Positions 25,563 through 34,527 are shown, numbered from the stretch's first letter. The stretch: 64,000 nt of DNA from Zoogloea oleivorans (GCA_030157785.1 JAOAUC010000041.1:62001-126000); one strand, 5' to 3'. The notes: generated from the sequence alone by a model not told the origin. A program made the numbers and translations.

Positions 25563-26857
25563 AGGGTTCGCTCACTGACCCCGAGTCGGGCGGCCAGGGC
25601 CTTGCGGGAGCCCTGATGGGCATGCACGACGGCGGCCAGGTCTGCATCGCTCAAACTGTCTGCCGATGCCGCCATCGCGTCGCTGTTGAAGGCCGGGCGC
25701 TCGTTTCGTCCCCTTGCTCCGGGGTTTTGCAGCTCTTCGGGGAGATGATGTGCCTGCAGTGTGTCGCCGTCGCACAGCAGGCTTGCCCGCTCCAGGATGT
25801 TGCGCAACTCGCGCACGTTGCCTGGGTAATCGTAGCTCTCCAGGCGGGCCAGGGTGTCGGCGGCGATCTTCAGTTTCCGCTCGGGGGCGACGCGTACGAG
25901 CAGGGCCTCGGCCAGCAGGGCGATGTCTTCCCGGCGGCTGCGCAGCGGCGGCAGGCAGATCGGAAAGGCATTCACCCGGTAGAAAAGATCCTGGCGGAAC
26001 TGGCCGTTTTCGACGAGCGCCTTCAGTGGCCGGTGAGTGGCGGAGATCAAGCGGATGTCCGACCGAACCAGTTCCGTGCTTCCCACGCGTCGATAGGTGC
26101 CGGTTTCCAGCAGGCGCAGCAGCTTGACCTGCATGGTCAGCGGAATGTCGCCCATCTCGTCGAGAAACAGGGTGCCACCACTGGCAGCCTCGACGAGCCC
26201 GACCTTGCGCACCGTGGCGCCGGTAAAGGCGCCCCGTTCGTGGCCGAAGAGCTCGCTCTCGAAGAGGGTTTCGGTGAGGCCGGAACAATCCACCGCCACA
26301 AACGGGCCCTTGGCGCGGCGGCTGGCATCGTGGATGGCCTGGGCCACCAGCTCTTTGCCGGTGCCCGATTCCCCCTGCAGCAGCACAGTGGCCTCCGACG
26401 GGGCAACGCGGGTCACCAGTTCGAGCATGGCCCGGAAGGCCGGTGCCCGTCCGATCAACCCTTGAGCATTGGCAAGCCCCCGTGCCACCGGCAGCGGCTC
26501 CAGCTTCTCGATGAAGTAGGCGATCTGGCCGTCGCTGTCACGGATCGGCGACAACTCGATGTTCTCGTAGCTCTCTCCCGCCGAGGTGTGATGCAGGTGC
26601 ACCACCCGTTCCCGCTGGCCGGACTTGAGGCTGCGGGCCAGGGGGCAGGATTCGCCGGCCTGATCGCACGGCACCGGGTAACGGTGGGAGACCTCGAAAC
26701 ACGTGCGTCCGATGAGGTCGTCGGGGCGGCCGCAATTGGCCCGGTAAGCCGCGTTGGCGGCCAGGATGCGGTAGCTGCGGTCGCACAGGATGTGCGGCTC
26801 CGGCAGGGTTTCGAGAAAGGAAACCAGTTCGGGCAGGGGCGGGGGCGTAGTGGTCAT
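25535..26857 (-). CDS. PAS-domain sigma-54 activator next to the cytochrome bd operon
   Basis: Enhancer-binding protein of ~440 residues. An N-terminal PAS domain (about 10-115) carries a striking Cys/His set ([23 protein letters not shown]) that could bind a metal or sense redox. The AAA+ domain has Walker A GESGTGKE, the sigma-54 loop GAFTGA and Walker [13 protein letters not shown]; a Fis-type HTH ends the protein ([22 protein letters not shown]). It is divergent from cydP-cydAB, whose upstream region has a sigma-54-like promoter, so control of the oxidase operon is likely. Start 26857 (MTTTPP) is preferred over ATG 26911, but neither has a clear Shine-Dalgarno. Confidence 0.87.
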   Translation of the reverse strand: MTTTPPPLPELVSFLETLPEPHILCDRSYRILAANAAYRANCGRPDDLIGRTCFEVSHRYPVPCDQAGESCPLARSLKSGQRERVVHLHHTSAGESYENIELSPIRDSDGQIAYFIEKLEPLPVARGLANAQGLIGRAPAFRAMLELVTRVAPSEATVLLQGESGTGKELVAQAIHDASRRAKGPFVAVDCSGLTETLFESELFGHERGAFTGATVRKVGLVEAASGGTLFLDEMGDIPLTMQVKLLRLLETGTYRRVGSTELVRSDIRLISATHRPLKALVENGQFRQDLFYRVNAFPICLPPLRSRREDIALLAEALLVRVAPERKLKIAADTLARLESYDYPGNVRELRNILERASLLCDGDTLQAHHLPEELQNPGARGRNERPAFNSDAMAASADSLSDADLAAVVHAHQGSRKALAARLGVSERTLYRRLKSLP

Positions 26858-26935
26858 GGGTTGTCTGTCGTCTGGCAGTCTGGCGGCAAAATTTCTGCCA
26901 AATACTGCCATGGCAGTGTATCGCGATCATGGTCA

Positions 26936-26958
26936 TGCGACCTATCGTCACGTGCGAC
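26936..26958. promoter_or_regulatory. Repeated TGCGAC half-sites, possible activator binding region for cyd
   Basis: TGCGAC occurs twice (26936-26941 and 26953-26958), flanking CTATCGTCACG that contains the inverted core GTC. The tract is ~50 nt upstream of the sigma-54-like promoter, a usual place for an enhancer. Symmetry is imperfect and the assignment is tentative. Confidence 0.25.
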
Positions 26959-27006
26959 AAAAAACAAGCCTTTGTCACAACACGGGTTTTTGAAGGATCG
27001 GCAGAA

Positions 27007-27022
27007 TGGCACGGCTCTTGAT
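27007..27022 (+). promoter_or_regulatory. Sigma-54 promoter of the cytochrome bd operon
   Basis: TGGCACGGCTCTTGAT matches the consensus TGGCAC-N5-TTGCW at all positions but one (GA instead of GC at -12), with correct spacing. Transcription would start near 27033, just before the cydP gene. The divergent neighbour encodes a sigma-54 activator, which strengthens the call. Confidence 0.7.
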
Positions 27023-27058
27023 TAGTCCTTGCTAATGTTAAAAGAAAACTGCCAAACC

Positions 27059-27241
27059 ATGGCACCTTCCGAGTCTCCTCTTCAACGCCATCTTGGCTGG
27101 ATTGTCGCCATCAAGCTGATCGCGCTTTTCGCCCTGTGGTGGTTCTTTATCCGTGATGTCGGGGTGCATGTTGATCCTGCCACGGTATCGAGGCAGTTCG
27201 CCCCCAACCCCATCGTTCAAGGAGCACCCAATGGTCAGTGA
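27059..27241 (+). CDS. cydP: Cytochrome bd oxidase small accessory subunit CydP
   Basis: Single-TM protein of 60 residues with the CydP-like core LGWIVAIKLIALFALWWFFI followed by RDVGVHVD and a short periplasmic tail. It precedes cydA and overlaps its start by 11 nt. Initiation at ATG 27059 leaves a ~25-nt leader after the predicted sigma-54 start site; the in-frame ATG 27035 would be almost leaderless. Probably packs against CydAB, as small subunits of bd oxidases do. Confidence 0.8.
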   Translation: MAPSESPLQRHLGWIVAIKLIALFALWWFFIRDVGVHVDPATVSRQFAPNPIVQGAPNGQ

Positions 27242-28784
27242 ACAACTGGTCGATCTCTCGCGGCTGCAATTTGCCGCCACTGCCCTGTATCACTTCCTGT
27301 TCGTCCCTCTCACCATCGGCATGGTGTGGATGCTGGTGATCATGGAGTCGGTGTACGTGATGACCGGCAAGCCCCTCTACAAGGACATGACCCGCTTCTG
27401 GGGCAAGCTCTTCGGCATCAACTTCGCGCTGGGGGTGACCACCGGTATCACCCTCGAATTCCAGTTCGGCACCAACTGGGCCTACTACTCGCATTACGTT
27501 GGCGACATCTTCGGTGCCCCGCTGGCCATCGAGGGCCTGATGGCCTTCTTTCTCGAGTCGACAATGATCGGCCTGTTCTTCTTCGGCTGGGATCGCCTGT
27601 CGCGCAAACAGCATTTGATGGTGACCCTCCTGATGGCGGTCGGCACCAACCTGTCGGCCCTGTGGATTTTGATCGCCAATGGCTGGATGCAGAACCCGGT
27701 GGGCGCCGAGTTCAGTTACGTGACCATGCGCATGGAAATGACCGATTTCTGGGCCGTGCTGTTCAATCCGGACGCCCAGGCCAAGTTCGTACATACCGTG
27801 TCGGCGGGCTACGTGACCGGAGCGATGTTCGTGCTGTCGATCTCGTCGTGGTACCTGCTCAAGGGCCGCGACGTGGAGTTCGCCAAGCGCAGCTTCGGCA
27901 TTGCCGCGGCCTTCGGCTTTGCGTCGGTGTGCTCGGTGATCGTGCTGGGCGACGAGTCCGGTTACACGGTGGGCGAAGCCCAGCAGACCAAGCTGGCCGC
28001 CATGGAAGCCATGTGGGAAACCGAACCGGCGCCGGCGCCCTTCAACCTCATCGCCATTCCCAACGAAGCGGAGATGAAGAACGACTTCGCCATCGAGATT
28101 CCCTGGGTGATGGGCATCATCGGCACCCGTTCGCTGGACAAGCAGATTCCCGGCATCCGCGACATCAAGCTCAAGAACCGGGAGCGCATTGTCTCGGGCA
28201 TCGAGGCGGTGAAGGCCCTCGATGTGCTGCGCCGCAATCGGGACGACGCCGCCGCGAAGAAGGTGTTCGAGGAACACAAGGCCGACCTCGGCTTCGGTCT
28301 GCTGCTCAAAAAGTACGTCAGCGATTTCAGCCAGATCACGCCGGCCATCATCGACAAGGCCATGCACGACACCGTGCCCCGCGTCGCCCCGATGTTCTGG
28401 AGCTTCCGCCTGATGGTCGCCCTCGGCTTCGCGATGCTGGCCCTCTTCAGCCTGGCCTTGTGGCATTCGGTGAAGGGCGATTTTGCCGACAAGCGCTGGC
28501 TGCTGCGCTGGGCCTTGTTGTCGCTGCCAATGCCCTGGCTGGCCTGCGAGGTGGGCTGGTTCGTGGCCGAATACGGCCGCCAGCCATGGACCATCTACGG
28601 TGTGCTGCCCACTCATCTGTCCGTGTCCACCCTGAGCGTCGAGAGTCTGTATGGCTCGCTGGCCGGCTTCGTCGGTTTCTACACCGTGCTGCTGGTGGTC
28701 GAGATGTTCCTGATGGTCAAGTTTGCCAGGCAGGGGCCGGGCAGCCTCGGCACCGGTCGTTACGCCAACGAAGCCCACGCCTGA
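27231..28784 (+). CDS. cydA: Cytochrome bd ubiquinol oxidase subunit I
   Basis: Heme-bearing quinol oxidase subunit (517 residues, nine TM helices) that reduces O2 to water at high affinity. His21 (ALYHF) and His188 (KFVHTV) correspond to the heme ligands, with Met in the MFWSFRLMV segment as heme b558 ligand; the GRQPW motif is present. The periplasmic Q-loop between TM6 and TM7 is of the long form (ESGYTVGEAQQ... through SRITP region). ATG 27231 has AAGGAG 6 nt upstream. Second gene of the sigma-54-driven operon. Confidence 0.96.
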   Translation: MVSEQLVDLSRLQFAATALYHFLFVPLTIGMVWMLVIMESVYVMTGKPLYKDMTRFWGKLFGINFALGVTTGITLEFQFGTNWAYYSHYVGDIFGAPLAIEGLMAFFLESTMIGLFFFGWDRLSRKQHLMVTLLMAVGTNLSALWILIANGWMQNPVGAEFSYVTMRMEMTDFWAVLFNPDAQAKFVHTVSAGYVTGAMFVLSISSWYLLKGRDVEFAKRSFGIAAAFGFASVCSVIVLGDESGYTVGEAQQTKLAAMEAMWETEPAPAPFNLIAIPNEAEMKNDFAIEIPWVMGIIGTRSLDKQIPGIRDIKLKNRERIVSGIEAVKALDVLRRNRDDAAAKKVFEEHKADLGFGLLLKKYVSDFSQITPAIIDKAMHDTVPRVAPMFWSFRLMVALGFAMLALFSLALWHSVKGDFADKRWLLRWALLSLPMPWLACEVGWFVAEYGRQPWTIYGVLPTHLSVSTLSVESLYGSLAGFVGFYTVLLVVEMFLMVKFARQGPGSLGTGRYANEAHA

Positions 28785-28795
28785 GGAGAACTGAA

Positions 28796-29935
28796 ATGCT
28801 TGATTACGAAACCCTCAAACTGATCTGGTGGCTGCTTGTCGGTGTGTTGCTGGTGGGCTTTGCCATCATGGATGGCCACGATATGGGCGTCGGTACGCTG
28901 CTGCCCTTTGTCGGCAAGAACGACCTGGAGCGCCGTGTCGTCATCAACACTGTCGGCCCTCACTGGGACGGCAACCAGGTGTGGTTCATCACCGGCGGCG
29001 GGGCCATCTTTGCGGCCTGGCCGCTGGTCTATGCCACGGCCTTCTCGGGCTTTTACTGGGCCATGCTGGCGGTGCTGTGGGCACTGTTCTTCCGCCCGGT
29101 GGGCTTCGATTACCGCAGCAAGATCAACAATCCGACCTGGAGAGGCGTCTGGGACTGGGGGCTGTTCGTCGGTGGCGCCGTGCCGCCGCTGATCTTCGGT
29201 GTGGCCTTCGGCAACCTGTTCCAGGGCGTGCCGTTCAGTTTCGACGATCACCTCGTGTCCACCTACAGCGGCACCTTCTGGGCGCTGCTCAACCCCTTTG
29301 CGCTGCTGGCCGGGGTGGTGTCGACGGCGATGATCACCTTCCACGGCGCCATCTACTTGGCACACCGCACTGCCGGCGAGATCCAGTGGCGGGCGCTGCG
29401 GGCGGCGGGCTTCTTTGGCGGCCTGTTGCTGCTGGCCTTTGCCGGCGCCGGCCTGTGGCTGTGGATGGCAGTGCCGGGCTACGTGATCCAGTCGGTGGTC
29501 GACGGCGCTGCGCAGCCCGACCCGCTGGCCAAGACGGTGATTCGCGAGGCCGGTGCGTGGTTTGCCAACTATCGCCGCTACCCGGCGACGCTGGCCCTGC
29601 CGGTACTGGTCTTTGCCGGCGTGCTGGCGGCCCAGGTGCTGGCCCGCACCGGGCGCACGATGGCGGCCTTCTGGGCCTCGGCCCTGGCCATCGTCGGGGT
29701 CATCGGCACGGCCGGGGCGGCGCTGTTCCCCTTCATCATGCCGTCCTCCCTCGATCCGAATGCCAGCCTCACCGTGTGGGACAGCGTGTCGAGCCGCCTG
29801 ACCCTCAGCATCATGCTGTGGGCCACGCTGATCTTCATGCCGATCATCATCCTTTACACCAGCTGGGCTTACCGCGTCATGGGCGGCAAGGTCACCGCCG
29901 CCTACGTGCGCGAAAACAGCCATTCGGCTTACTGA
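28796..29935 (+). CDS. cydB: Cytochrome bd ubiquinol oxidase subunit II
   Basis: Second large subunit of cytochrome bd (379 residues, eight or nine TM helices), with the family signatures GFAIMDGHDMGVG, GPHWDGNQVW and LNPFALLAGV. The GAGGAGA ribosome site lies just before ATG 28796, 11 nt after cydA. Length is normal for long CydB proteins. Confidence 0.96.
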   Translation: MLDYETLKLIWWLLVGVLLVGFAIMDGHDMGVGTLLPFVGKNDLERRVVINTVGPHWDGNQVWFITGGGAIFAAWPLVYATAFSGFYWAMLAVLWALFFRPVGFDYRSKINNPTWRGVWDWGLFVGGAVPPLIFGVAFGNLFQGVPFSFDDHLVSTYSGTFWALLNPFALLAGVVSTAMITFHGAIYLAHRTAGEIQWRALRAAGFFGGLLLLAFAGAGLWLWMAVPGYVIQSVVDGAAQPDPLAKTVIREAGAWFANYRRYPATLALPVLVFAGVLAAQVLARTGRTMAAFWASALAIVGVIGTAGAALFPFIMPSSLDPNASLTVWDSVSSRLTLSIMLWATLIFMPIIILYTSWAYRVMGGKVTAAYVRENSHSAY

Positions 29936-29947
29936 GGAGAACTAACG

Positions 29948-30064
29948 ATGTGGTACTTCACCTGGTTGCTGGGCATCGGTTTTGCCGTGTTGCTGGCCAT
30001 TCTCAATGCGCTGTGGGCCGAACACGAGGCGGCTCGCCAATCCACCCTCGGAGGGTACGAGTGA
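29948..30064 (+). CDS. cydX: Cytochrome bd small subunit CydX
   Basis: A 38-residue single-TM peptide: MWYFTWLLGIGFAVLLA, then ILNALWAEHEA and a short tail. The WYF(T/A)WxLG start and the NALWxE motif are diagnostic for CydX, which stabilises the hemes of cytochrome bd. GAGGAGA precedes the ATG, 12 nt after the cydB stop. Confidence 0.95.
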   Translation: MWYFTWLLGIGFAVLLAILNALWAEHEAARQSTLGGYE

Positions 30065-30309
30065 TGCCGATGGCTTGGCGATGAAGGCATCAGAGGATGG
30101 CCGGGGGGCGGGACTGCCTTTGGCGGTGCTGGTGGCAGCTATGCCCGTGTTGGCAGTGCCAGATGGCAGCCGCGCCCTGCGCCGGAGCAGCTCAAGTCAT
30201 TGATTTGTCGAGAAGCCGGCTCGACGAAAAGTGTGGCACGGATGTTGATAAGGAAAGCCTGATGTTCGAGCGGCACTGACTGCCCCGAGCCCCCAACGGA
30301 GAGAACCCC
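30065..30309. other. Gap within the cyd operon between cydX and the Rieske gene
   Basis: 245 nt with no convincing gene. A 40-codon frame from ATG 30081 encodes a peptide with one hydrophobic stretch (LPLAVLVAAMPVLAV) but has no strong ribosome site or recognised family. No terminator is apparent, so read-through from cydX into the Rieske gene is plausible. Confidence 0.4.
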
Positions 30310-30939
30310 ATGTCCAGCACGATCCTGCCGCCCGCCGGTTGTAGTACAGACTCGCCCTGCAACCCGTCCCGCCGTAGCTTGTTGATTGCTACCGCCGGCG
30401 CCGGAGGTGTCCTGGCTGTCGCCACGGCCGTTCCTTTTGTTGGCAGTCTGACTCCGTCCGAGCGTGCCAGGGCCGCCGGTGCGCCGATAGAGGTGGATAT
30501 CGACAAGCTCGCGCCGGGCGCCATGATGGTCGTCGAATGGCGGGGCAAACCCGTGTGGATTCTGCGCCGTACGCCGGAGATGCTGGCTGCGCTCGCCAAG
30601 GCGGAGCCCGGGCTGGCGGATCCGGGCTCGGCGGTTGATGCCCAGCAGCCGGATTACGCGCGCAACGCCCACCGGTCGCTGCGCCCTGAGATCTTCGTGG
30701 CGGTGGGTATCTGTACCCACCTGGGCTGCTCCCCGTCCAGCGCCTTCGAGCCCGGCAAGCCGGAGATGGGGGCGGACTGGCCTGGGGGCTTCCTGTGCCC
30801 GTGTCACGGCTCGACCTTCGACCTTGCCGGACGGGTCTTCAAGAACAAGCCCGCGCCGACCAATCTGGAAGTGCCACCCCACAAGTATCTGACCGCGACG
30901 CGCCTGCTGATTGGTGCGGACGACACGGTCTCGACCTGA
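30310..30939 (+). CDS. Orphan Rieske [2Fe-2S] protein in the cyd operon
   Basis: Rieske iron-sulfur protein of the ubiquinol-cytochrome c reductase type (209 residues). A twin-arginine type anchor (SRRSLLIATAGAGGVLAVA) precedes the soluble domain. Ligands are C135 and H137 in CTHLGC and C163 and H166 in CPCHGS; C140 and C165 form the usual disulfide. GGAGAGA lies before the ATG. No cytochrome b or c1 gene is near, so this copy is separated from the bc1 operon and sits behind cydX. It could be an alternative bc1 subunit for low-oxygen conditions or an electron carrier tied to the quinol pool; both are inference. Confidence 0.9.
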   Translation: MSSTILPPAGCSTDSPCNPSRRSLLIATAGAGGVLAVATAVPFVGSLTPSERARAAGAPIEVDIDKLAPGAMMVVEWRGKPVWILRRTPEMLAALAKAEPGLADPGSAVDAQQPDYARNAHRSLRPEIFVAVGICTHLGCSPSSAFEPGKPEMGADWPGGFLCPCHGSTFDLAGRVFKNKPAPTNLEVPPHKYLTATRLLIGADDTVST

Positions 30940-30957
30940 ATCGAAGGGACATCAGCC

Positions 30958-31257
30958 ATGCGCAAGAGTGAAGTGGAGCACACAAGGCCAGACAGTCCCG
31001 ACTCGGGTTTCCGTGTCCTGTCCTTGCTGACGGGCATCCTCCTGGTCCTTCTGCTTACTGCCTTTCCCCACGTGGCCATGGACCGCTGGGGGGCCGCGGA
31101 TCATGTCGCGGCCCTGCTGCTGCTGTGGTCGATGAGTGCCGGACTGGTCAGCGGGGTTGGCTTCGTACCTTACCGATGGCTTCCCCGCATGCTGTTGTCG
31201 AGCCCGGCCTGTCTTCTTGCGCTGGTTCTTGCCTTGCTCCGGGTTGCGAGCCACTGA
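30958..31257 (+). CDS. ybgE: YbgE-like cyd operon membrane protein
   Basis: 99-residue protein with three hydrophobic segments: about 18-38 (VLSLLTGILLVLLLTAFPHVA), 47-66 (VAALLLLWSMSAGLVSGVGF) and 78-95. The W-x-x-SAGLVSGVGFVP motif matches the Cyd_oper_YbgE family (E. coli YbgE has WAVCAGVIHGVGFRP). The context after cydABX supports this. It ends with a TGA that is in frame with the following ferredoxin-like sequence. Confidence 0.8.
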   Translation: MRKSEVEHTRPDSPDSGFRVLSLLTGILLVLLLTAFPHVAMDRWGAADHVAALLLLWSMSAGLVSGVGFVPYRWLPRMLLSSPACLLALVLALLRVASH

Positions 31258-31269
31258 AAGGGAGAGGAC

Positions 31270-31440
31270 ATCTTCGTCATTGACCCTGCGAAATGCACCG
31301 AATGCGTGGGGCACTTCGACGAGGAGCAGTGCGTCCAGATCTGTCCGGTGGACTGCATCGTCCACGATCCGGAACACACCGAGAGTCGCGACCAGCTTCA
31401 GGCGCGCTTTGAGCGCCTTACCGGCAAGGCGGCGGCCTGA
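31270..31440 (+). CDS. Half-size YfhL-type [4Fe-4S] ferredoxin without a normal start codon
   Basis: The frame encodes the C-terminal half of a YfhL-type ferredoxin: [18 protein letters not shown], then [18 protein letters not shown] and the usual QLQARFERL tail. The cysteine pattern is C-x2-C-x8-C-x3-CP, the second cluster motif of the family; the first (CxxCxxCxxxCP) is absent. There is no ATG, GTG or TTG between the ybgE stop (31255-31257) and the first Cys. A good Shine-Dalgarno (AAGGGAG, 31258-31264) points to ATC at 31270 or ATT at 31279 as start. It may be an expressed single-cluster protein with a rare start, a read-through extension of YbgE, or a decaying remnant. Confidence 0.55.
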   Translation: MFVIDPAKCTECVGHFDEEQCVQICPVDCIVHDPEHTESRDQLQARFERLTGKAAA

Positions 31441-31441
31441 C

Positions 31442-32323
31442 TTACCCCTCCAGGTTCCCCAGAAACTCCGTGATCACCACCTTGCCGTGCTTGTCGTGCA
31501 CGGCGATGCCAAGGGACAGGTGCGCACCCAGGTCCGTGACCGGCAGGTAGCGGACACCTTCGATGCGCACGCATTCCAGCGGTGACGGGAGCAGCGCCAC
31601 ACCCAGCCCGGCGGCGACGAGGCCGATCTGGGTGGTGGCTTCGCCGGCGGTCTGGACGATGCGCGGCGCGAAGCCGGCGGCAAGGCAGAGTTGCTGGAGC
31701 AGGGCGGTGAGACCGGTGCCGGTGCCCTGCGGGTAGGTGATGAAGTCCTCGTCGCGCACGTCGGCCAGCGACACGGACGGGCGAGCGGCGAGCGGGTGCG
31801 CGGCGTTGATGACCAGCCGCAGCGGGTCATGGTGAACCTCGCGGACGGTGACGCCGGGCGGCGTGGCGAGGCCGGTGTAGCGCACGAAGCCGACGTCCAG
31901 CTCATCCTTCTCGAGGGCCGCGTACTGGTCGGAGGTGAACATCTCGCGCAGGATCAGCGTGACCTCCGGGCGCTGTGCACGGTAGCGCCGGACCAGGTTG
32001 GGGAGCAGGGCGGTGAAGGGCAGGGACGAGGTGAAGCCTATGCGCAGCTCGCCGAGCTCGCCGCTGGCGATGCGCCGCACTTCGTCGATGGCCTGCGCGG
32101 TGTCGCCGAGGATGCGCCGGGCGCGCTCGAGGAAGCGCTCACCGGCCGGCGTCAGTGCAACGCGCCGCTTGGTCCGCTCGAAAAGCCGCACGCCCAGCTC
32201 GGCCTCCAGGGCCTGGATCTGCTGGCTGAGGGGCGGCTGGCCGATGTGCAGGCGCTCGGCGGCGCGGGTGAAGTTGAGCTCCTCGGCAACAGCAACAAAG
32301 TAGCGCAGGTGGCGCAGGTCCAT
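31442..32323 (-). CDS. LysR-family regulator next to an MFS exporter
   Basis: LysR-type regulator of 293 residues with the N-terminal winged HTH ([40 protein letters not shown]) and a periplasmic-binding-protein-like effector domain from about 90. It belongs to the BenM/CatM-like branch judging from the [18 protein letters not shown] motif. ATG 32323 starts the canonical MDLRHL; upstream frame is not conserved. Divergent from an MFS gene with a 75-nt gap, so it probably controls that transporter and itself. Confidence 0.9.
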   Translation of the reverse strand: MDLRHLRYFVAVAEELNFTRAAERLHIGQPPLSQQIQALEAELGVRLFERTKRRVALTPAGERFLERARRILGDTAQAIDEVRRIASGELGELRIGFTSSLPFTALLPNLVRRYRAQRPEVTLILREMFTSDQYAALEKDELDVGFVRYTGLATPPGVTVREVHHDPLRLVINAAHPLAARPSVSLADVRDEDFITYPQGTGTGLTALLQQLCLAAGFAPRIVQTAGEATTQIGLVAAGLGVALLPSPLECVRIEGVRYLPVTDLGAHLSLGIAVHDKHGKVVITEFLGNLEG

Positions 32324-32398
32324 ATATATGCAGAGGCTATTAGTCGTGCCTGTAATATATATTGGACTGGTGGTTTTGCGCAGGGCTAGCATGGGCCC
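32324..32398. promoter_or_regulatory. Divergent LysR/MFS control region
   Basis: 75 nt between divergent starts. It holds two AT palindromes, CATATATATG at 32321-32330 (overlapping the LysR ATG) and AATATATATT at 32354-32363, about 33 nt apart. These could be LysR binding sites or -10 regions. Confidence 0.35.
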
Positions 32399-33649
32399 AT
32401 GTCAGAAAACACAGCCTGTTGCGCGCTTTCCGCAGAGTCGTCCATCCCGTTTCGTCCCGCCCCCGTCCAGCCCGAGCGCTTGCGCGTCGGCACCCCGGAG
32501 TACCGGCGGGCCAGCTGGGCCCTGTTTCTGGGCGGCTTCGCGACCTTTTCGCTGCTCTACAACCTGCAGCCGCTGATGCCGATGCTGGCCGGGGCGTTCG
32601 GTCTGACGCCGGCGCTGGCCAGCGGTGCGGTGTCGGCAGCGACGATTGCGCTGGCGATGGCGCTGATTCCCGCGGCGATCCTGGCCGACCGGCTGGGTCG
32701 CAAGCCGGTGATGACGGCGGCACTGGTGCTGGCCACGCTGTTCACCCTGGTCGGCGCCTTTGCCGAGGGCTTCAACGGGCTGCTCGTTTCGCGGGCTTTG
32801 CTCGGCTTGAGTCTGGCCGGGCTGCCGGCGGTGGCCATGGCCTATCTGAGCGAGGAGTTCGAGCCAAGCGCCATCGGCCGGGCGATGGGCCTGTACATCT
32901 CGGGCAACGCGCTGGGGGGCTTGAGCGGGCGATTCTTTGCGGCGCAGATTGCCGAACACGCCGACTGGCGTGTTGCGCTGATCTGCCTGGCGGCTTTTTC
33001 GGCACTGACGGTGACGGCCTTCTGGCGGATGCTGCCGCCGTCACGACACTTCCGGCCGAGTGGCGGCGCGTTTGCCGGCTTGCCGGGACATGCGCGGGAG
33101 ATCTTTGCCGACGGTGGCCTGCGCAGCCTGTTCGCGCTGGGCTTCCTGTTGATGGGCTGCTTCACCAGTCTCTACAACTACCTGGGCTTCCGGCTGGTGG
33201 AGGCGCCGTTCTCGCTGAGCGCAGCGCAGATCGGCATGGTCTTCCTGCTCTATCTGGTGGGCATCGTGGCGTCGAACCTGGCGGTGCGGCTGGTGGAGCG
33301 CCTGGGTCGGGCCAACACCTTGCGGGCGATGGTCGGCTTGATGGTGGCCGGCCTGGCGCTGACGCTTGCCTGGCAGTTGTGGCTGGTGGTGCTCGGCGTG
33401 GGCCTGTTTACCTTCGGATTCTTTGCCGGCCATTCGGTCGCGGCCAGCTGGGTCGGGCGTCGCCCGGTGCCGGCGCGGGCGCTGGCCGCTGCGCTGTACC
33501 TGTGCAGCTATTACCTCGGGGCGAGCCTGATCGGTTCGTTGTCGGGCCTGGCCTGGCAGTTCGACGCCTGGCTGGGGGTGGCGGGATGCCTCGGCGCCGG
33601 GCTGGCCCTGTGCGGGCTGATTACCTGGCGCCTCGGGCGGGTGATGTAA
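32399..33649 (+). CDS. MFS transporter, YnfM-like
   Basis: Major facilitator superfamily exporter (416 residues, 12 TM helices). The first half has the motif-A loop [10 protein letters not shown] and motif-C like stretch [12 protein letters not shown]; the second half has [12 protein letters not shown]. It resembles YnfM-type efflux permeases, which commonly sit next to LysR regulators. Divergent from the LysR gene above; convergent with the pirin gene, with 6 nt between stops. The substrate is not apparent. Confidence 0.9.
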   Translation: MSENTACCALSAESSIPFRPAPVQPERLRVGTPEYRRASWALFLGGFATFSLLYNLQPLMPMLAGAFGLTPALASGAVSAATIALAMALIPAAILADRLGRKPVMTAALVLATLFTLVGAFAEGFNGLLVSRALLGLSLAGLPAVAMAYLSEEFEPSAIGRAMGLYISGNALGGLSGRFFAAQIAEHADWRVALICLAAFSALTVTAFWRMLPPSRHFRPSGGAFAGLPGHAREIFADGGLRSLFALGFLLMGCFTSLYNYLGFRLVEAPFSLSAAQIGMVFLLYLVGIVASNLAVRLVERLGRANTLRAMVGLMVAGLALTLAWQLWLVVLGVGLFTFGFFAGHSVAASWVGRRPVPARALAAALYLCSYYLGASLIGSLSGLAWQFDAWLGVAGCLGAGLALCGLITWRLGRVM

Positions 33650-33655
33650 ACCGCT

Positions 33656-34513
33656 TCAGGCGAGGGTGCCGTCCCGGTAGTCGGCGAGGGCTTGCTCGAT
33701 CTCTTCGCGGGTGTTCATCACGAAGGGGCCGTACTGCACCACCGGCTCGCCCAGCGGCCGGGCGGCCAGCAACAAAAAGCTGCCGCCTTCGATGCCGACG
33801 CTCACTTCGACGCGGCCTTCGGCCGACAGCACGCCGGCCTGACGCGCCTGCAAGGGTTTGGCGTCGTCACTGGCGCCGACCATCAGGCTGCCCGCGTAGG
33901 GGTAAATAAACGCCGTGTGCCCTTCGGGCAGCGCATGGCTGAAGCCTTGCCCGGCCTGCAGGCGCACGTCGAGGAAGAGCGGTGCGGTGCTGAGGCCCTG
34001 GATCGGGCCGGGCACGTTCTGGCCGTCGGCGGCTTCCAGCGTGCCGGCCACCACCTTCACCTCGCCACCGGGAATCGCTACCAGCGGAATGTCTTCTGGC
34101 TGGATGTCGCGGTAGGCGGCGGGTTTCATCTTCTCTTTGGCCGGCAGGTTGATCCAGAACTGGAAGCCGTGCAGGCGGCCGCTTTGCTGCAGCGGCATTT
34201 CCGAATGGATGATGCCGCGGCCGGCTGTCATCCACTGGGCGCCGCCGCCGCGCAGGTGGCCCTTGTGGCCGAGGTGGTCCTCATGCTGGAAGTCGCCCGC
34301 CAGCATGTAGGTGACCGTCTCGAAGCCCCGGTGCGGGTGCGGCGGAAAGCCGGCGATGTAGTCGTCCGGGTTGTCGGAGGCGAATTCGTCGAGCATCAGG
34401 AAGGGGTCGAGCCGCTGAAACTGGCTCTGGCCCAGGCTGCGCCTGAGCTTGACGCCGGCCCCGTCGGAGACGGGGATCGAGGGAATGATTTTCTGCAGGC
34501 TGCGTGTCGTCAT
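33656..34513 (-). CDS. Pirin-family protein
   Basis: Bicupin of 285 residues. The N-terminal cupin has the metal-binding set in FPPHPHRGFETVTY, with later His/Glu in GRGIIHSEMP; the pirin C-terminal cupin follows from about 175. Bacterial pirins such as YhhW act as quercetinases or redox-related regulators. It is the second gene after azoR (14-nt gap, GGAG ribosome site), in a pair divergent from a LysR gene, so a role in quinone or flavonoid stress is likely. Confidence 0.92.
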   Translation of the reverse strand: MTTRSLQKIIPSIPVSDGAGVKLRRSLGQSQFQRLDPFLMLDEFASDNPDDYIAGFPPHPHRGFETVTYMLAGDFQHEDHLGHKGHLRGGGAQWMTAGRGIIHSEMPLQQSGRLHGFQFWINLPAKEKMKPAAYRDIQPEDIPLVAIPGGEVKVVAGTLEAADGQNVPGPIQGLSTAPLFLDVRLQAGQGFSHALPEGHTAFIYPYAGSLMVGASDDAKPLQARQAGVLSAEGRVEVSVGIEGGSFLLLAARPLGEPVVQYGPFVMNTREEIEQALADYRDGTLA

Positions 34514-34527
34514 GATGCTCTCCGTGT

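Noticed and set aside
27147-28778. 543-codon minus-strand frame opposite cydA
   Set aside because: Antisense to a textbook CydA; composition typical of a shadow frame.
30081-30203. 40-codon frame between cydX and the Rieske gene
   Set aside because: One hydrophobic stretch but no ribosome site or family match; kept only as a note on the gap.
31255-31257. TGA between ybgE and the ferredoxin frame as a selenocysteine codon
   Set aside because: The sequence around it has no selenoprotein-like motif and I see no convincing hairpin directly downstream; a rare start codon is simpler.
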